Shown piece by piece: positions 15,186-23,621 of a DNA stretch of 64,000 bases. The number at the start of each line of letters is the position of its first letter. The stretch's first letter is position 1. The notes beneath the pieces were generated by a model. That model worked only from the letters and a program-made list of their open reading frames with translations, had not been told where the DNA came from and searched no databases. A program made the position numbers and the translations under genes. Source of the DNA: Bacillus_AB infantis_B (lineage in GTDB: Bacteria; Bacillota; Bacilli; Bacillales; Cytobacillaceae). The stretch covers positions 186,001-250,000 of the forward strand of contig NZ_VTER01000006.1 of assembly GCF_008180445.1 (NCBI RefSeq). Direction: 5' to 3'.

Positions 15186-16622
15186 TCATTCCTTTGTTAT
15201 TTTCCATAATACTCCTGTATGGCCATATGCCTGAATGTAACCTTTTGTCACAGGGGAGCAGCCGAAATCAAGTACATACAAGCTTTTTCCGTCCGGATGA
15301 AATTTGCAGTCAACAGGTCTTTCTATTCCGCCTGAGCCTGAATAGGAAGCGGCTCCAGGGGCCCGGTTGCGGAGGAATACCTCAGAAGTTCCTGTTTTAA
15401 CATCAACCATCGCCACCCTGAATCCATTATTAAGATCTTTCTCGTGCGGGGTGTTGAGGGGTGCGTAGGTACCCCATTCTGTTACAAAAAGTTTCCCGCG
15501 GTGACCAAAGAAATCGGATGTGCAAAACTCCATTTTCGTCATGGCTGAATGAGGCTTCTCCAGGTAAACCGGAGGGCCTGCCCATTCAGGAGGATTCTCA
15601 ATCAGCTGCTCGGCAGCCTTGCCTTTTGCCGGCTTGCAGCGTTCATCCCATACAGGCACGCCATCTGCCCGGTAATCGGGAAAACCGTACCAGTCAGGCG
15701 TTTTCACTGTTCCATGCTTTGTTTTGGCATTGCGGATATGCCAGATTCTATCAGGGTCGCCGGCGATCGATCGTTCGCCTTTTTCCTCCAGGCAGTTGTC
15801 TGATGCATATAATTCGCCATCTTCACTGAAAGCCAGTCCATATGGGTTTCTGAGCCCCCAGGCCAATAATTCAGGTTCACTTCCATCCGGTTTGGATCTC
15901 CAGAGGCCCGTTGAGCACCATAGTTCCCCTTTGACTTTTTCCCCTTTCTGCGCTGGTGTCCCGAAAGGCTTGAAAGCGCCTGTCTCTGTTAAGAAAGGGA
16001 AGGGCATGAGAGGGTTTCGGGATGTTACATTATGCCCTGTCAAGGTAATATCCGCTCCGGGGACATCGTGTGCTTCAGGATGTTTAGCTAGGTCGACCGT
16101 AAAGCCTGCAGGGAGGCAGACGCCGTTTTGGGAAACCGATCCATTGGCAAAATACAATAATCCGTCATGCGGCCCAAAAACGGGTCCTCCGGGTTCATGC
16201 CAGCCGCCGCTCGGTATTTTTTCATGAAGGACGGTGCGCTCCTTCGTTTTTCTGTCATATGCCACAATGCGTGCAAGATAGCCACCTTTGCAGGATACAT
16301 AGAGTTTCCCGTCCCTGCAGACGACTCCGCGCGGTCCGCCAAGTGTCTCCACCGCAAAAACATCGAGCATTCCACCAGGATTCAGGCTTAAAATCCTTGG
16401 CGGGAGGGCAGGCCTTGTCGGCCATGTGCTTCCGCCTTCTAATATGTAAAGTGTGCCGTCCTCCGCAAATCCCATCCCGGTCGGAAAGGACAGGCCGGCA
16501 GCGGCCACCTCCACTTTATACCCTTCTGGGACCCAGACATCATCAGGATTCACCAATGGCCGTGCACTTGTAGGAAGCTTCAAAACTTTTTCGGCAGATT
16601 GAGTGTAAGCAATATGTTCCAT
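15186..16622 (-). CDS. PQQ-type sugar dehydrogenase-like beta-propeller protein
   Basis: 478 residues with repeated propeller blades: GMGFAEDGTLYILEGGST, GPHDGLLYFANGSVSQNG, WGLRNPYGLAFSEDGELYAS and CKFHPDGKSLYVLDFG. The GLRNPYGL/DNC stretch is typical of glucose/sorbosone dehydrogenase-like proteins. There is no signal peptide, which is unusual for PQQ enzymes. No PQQ synthesis genes are present in this window, so cofactor and substrate are open. AAGGAGA precedes ATG 16622. The downstream helical-bundle gene begins right after its stop. Confidence 0.75.
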   Translation of the reverse strand: MEHIAYTQSAEKVLKLPTSARPLVNPDDVWVPEGYKVEVAAAGLSFPTGMGFAEDGTLYILEGGSTWPTRPALPPRILSLNPGGMLDVFAVETLGGPRGVVCRDGKLYVSCKGGYLARIVAYDRKTKERTVLHEKIPSGGWHEPGGPVFGPHDGLLYFANGSVSQNGVCLPAGFTVDLAKHPEAHDVPGADITLTGHNVTSRNPLMPFPFLTETGAFKPFGTPAQKGEKVKGELWCSTGLWRSKPDGSEPELLAWGLRNPYGLAFSEDGELYASDNCLEEKGERSIAGDPDRIWHIRNAKTKHGTVKTPDWYGFPDYRADGVPVWDERCKPAKGKAAEQLIENPPEWAGPPVYLEKPHSAMTKMEFCTSDFFGHRGKLFVTEWGTYAPLNTPHEKDLNNGFRVAMVDVKTGTSEVFLRNRAPGAASYSGSGGIERPVDCKFHPDGKSLYVLDFGCSPVTKGYIQAYGHTGVLWKITKE

Positions 16623-16785
16623 TATGATCTCCTTGGTTTAAGTTAGTAAAAAACCTTATCATTATTGTCCAACTGTGAAACGGGTATTCAATTTTCCCCT
16701 GTATAAGCCCGGTTTTCCGCTGTACAAACCCATTTAAGGCCTATCCTGAATAAGATGAAAAAGCAAACAGGAGGCAGGGATCAGC

Positions 16786-17562
16786 ATGCAATTAATCAGC
16801 GATATATCCGGCTTGAAAAAAACAGATTGCTGGGAAGCAGATGCATTGAGGGCGTTCCAGGCAAAGCTGGGCAATAAAAAAGACCGATTCCCCTGTATCC
16901 CGGCTACCCAGGGTCATGCCCTTCAGCAGCTGCGCTATGGATTTGCCGGAGATCCGCGGGATATTTCTTCAGCAGGCGAATTGGCAGAAATGATGAGGGA
17001 GTTTACAGTACATTCAAGGAGCTTTGGCAGTTATACTTCGCTCATTGTCTTTTTTGAAACAAATGAACAGCTGGCGGAGCAGGGGACGGTGGAGGAGTTT
17101 GAAAACCATTTTTGGCAGCAGATGAACCTTTTAGCAGAGAGGGACAGGGAAAAATGGCCGGCCCATATTCCAGAGGACCCGCACGATCCGCTTTGGGAGT
17201 TCTGCAGCCATGGTGAACAGTATTTCATGTATTGCGCCACACCTGCTCACGTAAACAGGCAAAGCAGATATTTCCCCTATTTCATGCTGGCAATCACACC
17301 CCGCTGGGTGCTGGATGAGTTCAATTCGGCCCCGGAGCGTGCTGCAAAAGTAAAAAGCAAAATACGCGACCGGCTGGCAGCTTACGACAGTATCGGAGCC
17401 CATCCTCATTTAAACAGTTATGGAACTGAAAATAATTATGAGTGGCAGCAATATTTCTTAAGGGATGATGATAGTGCACTCAGCAAATGCCCATTCCACC
17501 GGATGCTTGCAGGGGACAAAAGCAAAGATTTTTCAATAACAGAAAAAGGACGAGACAATTGA
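16786..17562 (+). CDS. YqcI/YcgG family protein
   Basis: 258-residue soluble protein of the YqcI/YcgG family. The core holds FPCIPATQGHALQQLRYGF (about 36-54), a family hallmark with one Cys, then HDPLWEFCSHGEQYFMYC, and a C-terminal end YFLRDDDSALSKCPFHRM. Homologues occur alone or fused in many bacteria, and the reaction is not known. Four conserved-looking cysteines suggest metal or haem binding, which is inference. AGGAGGC precedes ATG 16786. It is divergent from the propeller gene and converges on the DMT exporter. Confidence 0.85.
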   Translation: MQLISDISGLKKTDCWEADALRAFQAKLGNKKDRFPCIPATQGHALQQLRYGFAGDPRDISSAGELAEMMREFTVHSRSFGSYTSLIVFFETNEQLAEQGTVEEFENHFWQQMNLLAERDREKWPAHIPEDPHDPLWEFCSHGEQYFMYCATPAHVNRQSRYFPYFMLAITPRWVLDEFNSAPERAAKVKSKIRDRLAAYDSIGAHPHLNSYGTENNYEWQQYFLRDDDSALSKCPFHRMLAGDKSKDFSITEKGRDN

Positions 17563-17577
17563 AATGTCTTGTCCTTT
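17545..17577. terminator. Bidirectional terminator between the YqcI/YcgG gene and the DMT exporter gene
   Basis: Arms AAAGGACGAGACA (17545-17557) and TGTCTTGTCCTTT (17565-17577), with one G-T pair. The minus-strand T-run (TTTTTCTG) serves the exporter gene. The stem overlaps the last codons of the plus-strand gene. Confidence 0.7.
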
Positions 17578-17583
17578 GGGTTT

Positions 17584-18555
17584 TCAAGCCTGTTTTTTAA
17601 CAGGTGAAGCCGGAATTGCCAGAGAGGGCTTAGCTTTAGATTGCGAGAACCGGCTGTGCAGCACCATTCCGATTACAATAACCAGCAGTCCTGCTGAAGA
17701 AAGGGTGTCAGGAGCCTGTGCAGAAAACAGGAGAACTTCACCTGCCATCACAAACAGCACTTGTGTCGACTGTGTCGCTTCCACTGCTGCAAGCCTTGAT
17801 TGATCATGGCGCGCGCGGTCGGTTGCAATGAAAAATAAGGTTGTCGCAATAACGCCTGATGAAATGGCGACAATGAAGGTCTGCAAGAGCTGGCTTGTGG
17901 AAGGAAGGCCGGCATTTGCGTAGCCGGCACCTGCGATGATGAGCCAGAAAGGGAGGCTCGCCATTGTCATGCCCAGCACCCTTTGAAAGGTATCAAGCCT
18001 TCCTCCGCAAAGCTCCATCATTTTCCGGTTTCCGAGCGGATAGGCAAAGGCTGCCACTACGACCGGCAGGATTCCTGCGGCCATTTCAGCGGGAGATAAA
18101 GTGTCTGCTTTCTGAAGCTGGATCAGGATGACTCCAGCCAGTATGATAAGCGAAAAGCAAAGGGCCCTAAAGGGAATTTTATTTCTTTTTCCTTCAAGGC
18201 TGCCTGAAGTGAATAAGGGGGCAAGCAGTGTCCCAGCGACAATCGTCAGCTGCCAGGAACCGGCTACAAGCCAGCCGGGCCCATAGCTTGCTGCATAGGT
18301 GATGGGGGCATAAAAAAGGACGAACCCAAAAAAGCTCCACAACAGCCACCAGAAAGGATGTCTCTTCATTTCTGTTAATAGCTGTTTTCCATTTCCGCGT
18401 AAAGCTACAATGATGACAAGAAAAGGAACCATGAACAAAAATCTTAAAGAAGAGCTCCAAAGCCAGCTGCCGCCTGCAAGCTCCATCGTTCTGTTCAGAA
18501 TGAATGTAACCGCAAAAAACACGGAAGCAAGAATGCCGATCATTATTTCTCTCAT
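17584..18555 (-). CDS. Multidrug-resistance efflux transporter family protein (DMT superfamily)
   Basis: 323 residues, about ten membrane helices arranged as two EamA-like halves. Conserved features of the long-chain EmrE-like group include LASVFFAVTFILNRTMELAG at the start, YAASYGPGWLVAGSWQLTIV and the late DQSRLAAVEATQSTQVLFVM. Known members are predicted drug or metabolite exporters; the substrate is unknown. The C-terminus ends in a short basic tail. AAAGGAG precedes ATG 18555. It ends at the terminator shared with the converging gene. Confidence 0.85.
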   Translation of the reverse strand: MREIMIGILASVFFAVTFILNRTMELAGGSWLWSSSLRFLFMVPFLVIIVALRGNGKQLLTEMKRHPFWWLLWSFFGFVLFYAPITYAASYGPGWLVAGSWQLTIVAGTLLAPLFTSGSLEGKRNKIPFRALCFSLIILAGVILIQLQKADTLSPAEMAAGILPVVVAAFAYPLGNRKMMELCGGRLDTFQRVLGMTMASLPFWLIIAGAGYANAGLPSTSQLLQTFIVAISSGVIATTLFFIATDRARHDQSRLAAVEATQSTQVLFVMAGEVLLFSAQAPDTLSSAGLLVIVIGMVLHSRFSQSKAKPSLAIPASPVKKQA

Positions 18556-18752
18556 AGCCAGCTCCTTTCCGGTCTAATTATCCCAATATACTGAATTTTA
18601 TTCCCTATTATACTCTCCCCCAAAAAATATGGCTATAAGAAATAATAGCTGAAACAGAAAGCTGACCAGCTGAGCAGCTCTTGAATATACTGGGGAAAGG
18701 GCGGACATCGGCTGTCCTGGTAAGCGAGCAGCAGAACAGGCGGGAATCTGTA

Positions 18753-19394
18753 ATGAAAAATCAAAAAAAGGAGATTGCCGGCGCCTGGACTCAGGCTGCC
18801 GGGACGATTATAGCCGCAATTGGGACGTCTGAATGGCTAGTACTGGATGACAGCGCCGCCGAGGCACTGATCATTATAGGCAATGAATTGCAGGCGGCAG
18901 GAAGCGCTTTGGAGGCGGACGGACAAGACCGGCCTTCCCTGGAGAAAATAGGGAATGAACTGCAGGCGGCCGGCAATCTATCCGTAATTGCAGGACTAGT
19001 CTTAGATCCTGGAGAAGAAAACGAATTAAAGCTTATCATTGCAGGAAATCTGATACAGGCACTGGGATCAATCACTGTTCTTGGTGATGAGCTGATTGAT
19101 CCAACTGCAGAAGGCCGAACCTTTCAGATCATCGGCAGTTTTCTGCAGGCCACCGGCAATTCCCTTCAGGCATTCGGCACATTTCTTATCCTCGATGCCT
19201 TTCAGACACGTTCGGATGCAGAAGAGAGCTCTAAAGGCAAATCGCTCGATATTTCAGGTAGCTGGATCCAGGCTGCCGGTTCAGTTCTTTCAGCATTGGG
19301 GCAGACGCAGGAAGAGCTGTCAGAAATCTCCTCAAAAAGCGAACAGGGATATAAGGGTTTTGCATTACTAAATAAACAGCATAAGTATATCTGA
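18753..19394 (+). CDS. DUF6944-like repetitive protein
   Basis: 213 residues built from about seven degenerate repeats of some 28 residues, each ending in a block such as IGNELQAAG, IAGNLIQALG, IIGSFLQATG or ISGSWIQAAG. The pattern fits the Bacillaceae family annotated as DUF6944 repetitive protein; its role is unknown. Repeats of hydrophobic and small residues suggest stacked helical hairpins. ATG 18753 is chosen because a weak GGCGGGA site lies upstream. A longer in-frame start at 18681 (TTG) has no ribosome site. Confidence 0.7.
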   Translation: MKNQKKEIAGAWTQAAGTIIAAIGTSEWLVLDDSAAEALIIIGNELQAAGSALEADGQDRPSLEKIGNELQAAGNLSVIAGLVLDPGEENELKLIIAGNLIQALGSITVLGDELIDPTAEGRTFQIIGSFLQATGNSLQAFGTFLILDAFQTRSDAEESSKGKSLDISGSWIQAAGSVLSALGQTQEELSEISSKSEQGYKGFALLNKQHKYI

Positions 19395-19414
19395 GGGCAT
19401 GGTGTAAAAGGCAA

Positions 19415-19446
19415 TAAAAAAAGCCGACGGATAATCCGTTCAGCTT
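19415..19446 (-). terminator. Terminator of the hemolysin III gene
   Basis: Minus strand: AGCTGAACGGA, loop, TCCGTCGGCT with a small internal mismatch, followed by seven Ts. Confidence 0.7.
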
Positions 19447-19449
19447 CGC

Positions 19450-20097
19450 TTACAGAACATAAAGGTAAACACTGAGAAAGTGGGCCATGCTGCCCATCAT
19501 AATGAATACATGGAAAATTTCGTGGAAGCCCATATGCTTGAATTCCAGGAACTTTGGCTTGACTGCATAGATGATGCCTCCGACCGTGTAGAAAATCCCA
19601 CCAAGCAATAGAAGGAACACGCCATGAAAGGACATGGCTTCTGACAGCGGCGAGAAAGCCAATACAATGATCCAGCCCATTGCGATATACAGGACAGTTG
19701 AAAGCCATCTTGGGCAATTGAACCACACCATTTTGAAAATGACGCCGCAGACGGCTACAAGGGTGACAATGGAAAAAATGACCCAGCCTGTTGTGCCGTT
19801 CAGGCTCACAAGGCAGAATGGAGTATAAGACCCGGCAATCAGAACAAAGATCATTGAGTGGTCAAGCCTGCGCAGGAAAGCAATCACCTTATCCTTTGCA
19901 ATCACCATATGATAGGTTGCTGAAGCAGAATACAAAAGAATCATGCTGACGCCAAAAGCGATAGAGGATGCGATTGCAACTGGAGATGAAGTTTCCATCG
20001 AGGCTTTGATGACCATTGCCAGCAGGCCGATGAACGACAGGATGGCGCCAGCAAGATGTGTGAGCCCGTTGATTGGCTCGCGGATATAAGAATTCAA
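19450..20097 (-). CDS. trhA: Hemolysin III family (PAQR) membrane protein
   Basis: 215 residues, seven membrane helices. PAQR signature residues are visible: EPINGLTHLAGAIL near the start, SATYHM and RRLDHSMIFVLIAGSYTPF in the middle, and MGFHEIFHVFIMMGSMAHF at the end, giving the conserved His/Asp metal-site pattern. Bacillus TrhA takes part in membrane energetics and fluidity. Older hemolysin names come from heterologous tests. The start is TTG 20097, 7 nt behind GGAGG. A 16-bp palindrome sits 34 bp upstream. Divergent from the DUF1836 gene. Confidence 0.9.
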   Translation of the reverse strand: MNSYIREPINGLTHLAGAILSFIGLLAMVIKASMETSSPVAIASSIAFGVSMILLYSASATYHMVIAKDKVIAFLRRLDHSMIFVLIAGSYTPFCLVSLNGTTGWVIFSIVTLVAVCGVIFKMVWFNCPRWLSTVLYIAMGWIIVLAFSPLSEAMSFHGVFLLLLGGIFYTVGGIIYAVKPKFLEFKHMGFHEIFHVFIMMGSMAHFLSVYLYVL

Positions 20098-20130
20098 GAC
20101 GATTCCTCCTTACATAACGATACGTAGTAT

Positions 20131-20146
20131 TGATAACTACTTATCA
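20131..20146. promoter_or_regulatory. Palindrome TGATAA-CTAC-TTATCA upstream of the hemolysin III gene
   Basis: Perfect 6-4-6 inverted repeat in the trhA/DUF1836 divergent region. It overlaps GTAGT...ACTAC (20124-20140). The half-sites resemble a Fur box (TGATAAT-N-ATTATCA) but the centre is one base longer. The bound regulator is not known. Confidence 0.4.
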
Positions 20147-20240
20147 TGATATAACGATTTTACCTTCCCGTCAACAAATAGTTCTCACTTATGGTAAAAT
20201 AAAGGAAGCGCACTACATAGAAAGCTAGAGGTTAAACAAT

Positions 20241-20831
20241 ATGGATAAAAACAATATAACAGAGCTGATCGAATCCCTTGGCTTTGAAAAGCAGCTTTTG
20301 CCTGAAGAGCTTCCAGGCATTGATCTTTATATGGATCAGGTGATCCAGCTATTTGAGAACACATTTGGCTCTGCCACCCGCAATGAGGAGGAAAAGGTCC
20401 TCACCAAAACGATGATCAACAACTATGCCAAAGGAAAGCTTTTCACCCCGGTCAAAAATAAAAAATATTCCCGTGAACAGCTCATGATGATCAGCCTCAT
20501 CTATCAGCTTAAAGGGTCCCTGTCCATTCAGGATATCAAACAGACCCTGGATGGGGCCAACAATAAGGCATTAAAAGGGAATCTGCGGATCGAGGACTTT
20601 TACAGCAGCTATCTCCAGCTGGCAGAACAGAATCTGTCAGGTTTTAAAGAAGATGTCCCGCTCCGCGGCCGCCTGGCACGTGAACAGGCAGAACAGCTGG
20701 AAGCCGGCAGCAGTGAGCTTGAACAGATCCTCCTGATTCTCTCACTCGTGCATATGGGCAATATGTACAGAAGGACAGCTGAAAGGCTGATCGATGAATT
20801 AGGCGGAAATCCTCCAGCCCCAAAAGGGTAA
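20241..20831 (+). CDS. DUF1836 family protein
   Basis: 196-residue soluble helical protein. The family core is present: LTKTMINNYAKGKLFTPVKN (about 54-73) and KKYSREQLMMISLIYQLKG, a helix-turn-helix-like block seen in MerR-type regulators, then IQDIKQTLDGANNKAL. DUF1836 members are thought to be DNA-binding, without direct proof. The gene starts at ATG 20241 with a weak ribosome site (GAGGTTAAAC). It may be co-transcribed with the BASS transporter gene 46 bp downstream. Confidence 0.85.
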   Translation: MDKNNITELIESLGFEKQLLPEELPGIDLYMDQVIQLFENTFGSATRNEEEKVLTKTMINNYAKGKLFTPVKNKKYSREQLMMISLIYQLKGSLSIQDIKQTLDGANNKALKGNLRIEDFYSSYLQLAEQNLSGFKEDVPLRGRLAREQAEQLEAGSSELEQILLILSLVHMGNMYRRTAERLIDELGGNPPAPKG

Positions 20832-20877
20832 TACCCGTTCACCTTCTTTTTAAACCACAAAGGCCGGAGGAGAAATT

Positions 20878-21846
20878 ATGCTGGATAAGCTAAACAGATT
20901 TTTACAAAAATTCATGCCGTTCATGACGCCTCTGGCCGTCCTTCTCGGCATTACATTTGCAGATCAGCTTCATCATCTTGTCTTTATCGTGCCATGGCTA
21001 TTTGCTTTCATGACATTTTCCGGAAGCCTCGGCTCAAGCTTCAGCGATTTGAAGAAGGTCATTTTGCACCCGCTTCCGATCATCATCTGCCTGGTGCTCC
21101 TTCACCTGGTGATGCCGGCAGCAGCATTTGGCGCTGGAGCCCTGTTTTTTCCGGATGATGCCTACACTAAGACAGGTTTGATCCTTTCCTTTGTCATTCC
21201 AACCGGCATCACCAGCCTCGTCTGGGTGACTCTTTATAAAGGCAAGACCTTCTTGACTTTATGCATCATTCTTGTCGACACTATGATCGCCCCGTTTGCA
21301 GTGCCATTCATTCTGCATCTCTTTGCTGGTGCATCGGTAGAAATGAATGCAGCCGATATGATGGGAGGGCTGATTTGGATGATTGTGCTCCCGTCAGTTG
21401 CGGGAATGGCAGCAAATCAGCTGTCTAAAGGCACAGCCCCGAAAAAATTAAATCCATTCCTATCACCTTTTTCCAAAATAGGCATCGGGGTGGTAGTCGC
21501 CATTAACAGTTCAGCGATTGCCCCGTATCTTGAGACACTTTCCAGCAAACTTGGGGGAATAGCAGCTGCTGTCCTTATGCTTTCTATTACTGCTTACCTT
21601 CTCGGTTTTCTCGCAGGGAAGGTCATGAAAGAAGAAACAGCAGGAATTATCTCTCTTACCTATAACAGCGGCATGAGAAACATCAGTGCAGGTGCCGTAC
21701 TGGCCATTGCCTATTTTCCGGCCCCGGTGGCAGTCCCGGTTATCATGGGCATGCTGTTTCAGCAGATTCTGGCTGCTTCGGCCGGCAGCCTCCTTAACCG
21801 CATGAATCATCAGCAGAGGGAGATGCCGGCTACTAAAGCCGTTTAG
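20878..21846 (+). CDS. Bile acid:sodium symporter (BASS) family transporter
   Basis: 322 residues with about ten membrane helices. Family signatures include FMTFSGSLGSSFSDLKKV (about 40-57), SFVIPTGITSLVWVTLYKG with the cytoplasmic crossover helix, and YNSGMRNISAGAVLAIAYF in the second repeat. BASS members move organic acids such as pantoate or keto acids with sodium; the substrate here is open. CCGGAGGAG precedes ATG 20878. A 64-residue membrane protein follows 20 bp downstream and may belong to the same transcript. Confidence 0.9.
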   Translation: MLDKLNRFLQKFMPFMTPLAVLLGITFADQLHHLVFIVPWLFAFMTFSGSLGSSFSDLKKVILHPLPIIICLVLLHLVMPAAAFGAGALFFPDDAYTKTGLILSFVIPTGITSLVWVTLYKGKTFLTLCIILVDTMIAPFAVPFILHLFAGASVEMNAADMMGGLIWMIVLPSVAGMAANQLSKGTAPKKLNPFLSPFSKIGIGVVVAINSSAIAPYLETLSSKLGGIAAAVLMLSITAYLLGFLAGKVMKEETAGIISLTYNSGMRNISAGAVLAIAYFPAPVAVPVIMGMLFQQILAASAGSLLNRMNHQQREMPATKAV

Positions 21847-21866
21847 TATAAAGGAGGCAAATATTA

Positions 21867-22061
21867 ATGATCAATCGCCTTTCAAAGACAGGCAAGACAC
21901 TATATTTCCTGGGCATGGCCCTTTTTGCAGCTGGTTTTGCCGTCAATCCGCTGCTTGATATCGGGGATGTGCCGGAAGCTGCAAGCAATCTGTCCGTACC
22001 TGTCATTATAGGAGGAATCCTCCTTATAGCGGCCTCAAACTTCTTTAAAAGAAACAATTAG
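21867..22061 (+). CDS. Small membrane protein, 64 aa
   Basis: Two membrane helices (TLYFLGMALFAAGFAVNPLL and VPVIIGGILLIAASNFF) separated by an acidic loop, with a basic tail. AAGGAGG lies well placed before ATG 21867. It sits between the BASS transporter and the DUF2161 gene with short gaps (20 and 17 bp), which suggests one operon. No family recognised. Confidence 0.7.
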   Translation: MINRLSKTGKTLYFLGMALFAAGFAVNPLLDIGDVPEAASNLSVPVIIGGILLIAASNFFKRNN

Positions 22062-22078
22062 ACAGAAAGGCAGCAGCA

Positions 22079-22822
22079 ATGAAAAACACAAAAGTAAAAA
22101 GATATGAAGCAGATTTATACAGACCCATACAAAAGCATTTTTCTGCACTCGGCTACGAGGTTTATGGAGAGGTTCATGATTGTGATGTTGTGGCTGTGAA
22201 AGAAGAGGAGCTCATCATTGTTGAGCTGAAGCTCAATCTGACAGTCGAGCTGCTTGTGCAGGCGGCCAAAAGGCAAAAGCTCTCCGACCAGGTATATATT
22301 GCGATCCCAAAGCCTAAATACAGGCTCCGCTCGAAAAAGTGGAATGATATCAGCCATCTCATCCGGCGGCTTGAGCTCGGCCTTATTATAGTTTCTTTCC
22401 AGGCGGGTTCCGCCAAAATGGAAATCCTGATGGAACCGGGAGCATTCGACCGCAAAAAAAGCATCCGCCTGAATAAAAAAAGGAAAGAAAAAATGCTGTC
22501 CGAAATCAGCGGGCGGAATGGAGACTATAATGTGGGCGGAGTCACCCAGACAAAGATTATGACTGCCTACAAGGAGAATTGCATCCACATCGCATGCTGC
22601 CTGAAGCGCTTTGGCCCCTTGTCGCCAAAGAAGCTCCGCGAAATGGGCACCGGCGATAAAACCCAATCAATCCTCCATAAAAACTACTACAGCTGGTTTG
22701 AAAGGATCAGCCGCGGAACCTATTCCCTTACAGAAAAAGGGAGGAAAGAGCTTGAAAGTCATCCTGATGTAGCAGGGTATTATTCCGGGGGATTGAGTTT
22801 TTTAAGTGAAAATAGCGATTAG
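22079..22822 (+). CDS. DUF2161 family protein with PD-(D/E)XK nuclease fold
   Basis: 247 residues. The N-terminal domain has the nuclease motif: CDVVAVKEEELIIVELK (about 36-52), in which Asp and the Glu-Xaa-Lys form the expected metal site, preceded by YEADLYRPIQKHF. A C-terminal winged-helix-like region (GPLSPKKLREMGTGDK... then YYSWFERISRGTYSLTEKG) follows. DUF2161 is described as a putative phosphodiesterase of this fold. A DNA-repair or defence role is possible but not shown by the context, which holds only transport genes. The ribosome site (GAAAGG) is modest. Confidence 0.85.
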   Translation: MKNTKVKRYEADLYRPIQKHFSALGYEVYGEVHDCDVVAVKEEELIIVELKLNLTVELLVQAAKRQKLSDQVYIAIPKPKYRLRSKKWNDISHLIRRLELGLIIVSFQAGSAKMEILMEPGAFDRKKSIRLNKKRKEKMLSEISGRNGDYNVGGVTQTKIMTAYKENCIHIACCLKRFGPLSPKKLREMGTGDKTQSILHKNYYSWFERISRGTYSLTEKGRKELESHPDVAGYYSGGLSFLSENSD

Positions 22823-22916
22823 CCATGGCCATGACGGCTGCGGCTTTTTTTGTATGGACTGATAGTATTATTGGCTATGGCGGTTCTTTGAGAGAAGGGA
22901 GGGGAAATCAGGGCTG

Positions 22917-23310
22917 GTACATGACTCCCCATTCTAACGGGTTGTACTGTATTACATTGGGCTTATCAGGTACATGAGCCGGCAGTGCAAGGGGAGTCAT
23001 GTACTCCGTCAGGCTCCTGGGGTACATGATCCGGCCGTGCAAAGGGAAGNCATGTACTTCATCAGGCTCCTGGGATACATGACCCGGCCGTGCAAAGGGA
23101 AGNCATGTACTTCATCAGGCTCCTGGGATACATGACCCGGCCGTGCAAAGGGAAGTCATGTACTTCATCAGGCTCCTGGGATACATGACCCGGCCGTGTA
23201 ATGGGAAGTCATGTACCCCAACAGGCTCCTGAGATACACGATCCGGCTGCCAAAAGGGGAATCATGACTCCACTCAGCCTGATTCCAGACTCCCCTCATA
23301 TTTGTCACTC
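22917..23310. repeat. 53-bp tandem repeat array (five full units) with internal inverted repeats
   Basis: This fills most of the 520-bp gene-free gap 22823-23344. Units begin CATGTACTTCATCAGGCTCC at 22998, 23051, 23104, 23157 and 23210 with an exact 53-bp period. Degenerate partial units extend to about 22945 and 23310. Each unit contains CATGTA...TACATG, and TACATGAC pairs with GTCATGTA of the next unit, so the array can fold in two registers. An outer pair, GTACATGACTCCCC (22917-22930) and its complement (22991-23004), adds a 14-bp stem. Ns at 23050 and 23103 are one period apart. The period is not a multiple of three, so it is non-coding. Confidence 0.9.
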
Positions 23311-23344
23311 CTCCTCCAGCCACATTAAAAAGAAAAACAAGCCT

Positions 23345-23494
23345 TTAATTCACCTTTTGTCTGTTCTGAACCCTTTTGATTAATTCCTCGATCCGCAGAT
23401 GATGATAAATCGTCATTCCAATGATGATCAGGCTGAAAAAGCTTGAGAGAATGACTCCTGCACTAATCATTTTCCTGTTTTTATCCCCGAACAC
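23345..23494 (-). CDS. Small membrane protein, 49 aa
   Basis: GTG start at 23494, 6 nt behind GGGAGGTG. One membrane helix (MISAGVILSSFFSLIIIGMT) is followed by a basic cytoplasmic helix (YHHLRIEELIKRVQNRQKVN). It lies alone between the tandem array and the divergent amino-acid permease gene. No family recognised. Confidence 0.55.
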   Translation of the reverse strand: MFGDKNRKMISAGVILSSFFSLIIIGMTIYHHLRIEELIKRVQNRQKVN

Positions 23495-23621
23495 AAATAA
23501 CACCTCCCTGATTCCATTTATTTCACCGGATTTTCTGGCCGCCGATTAGAAACGATAATCTTGTATAGTGTTTGTCGGATAAATGAGAGTGATTCATTTT
23601 TCTCTAAGAGGGAGGCAGAAA

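Noticed and set aside
20131..20146. Canonical Fur box
   Set aside because: Half-sites match but the spacing is one base longer than the 7-1-7 consensus.
22998..23262. CRISPR array
   Set aside because: Units are contiguous 53-bp tandem repeats without unique spacers, and no cas gene is near.
23201..23383. 60-codon frame across the end of the tandem array
   Set aside because: Begins inside a repeat unit, no ribosome site, and overlaps a better supported gene on the other strand.
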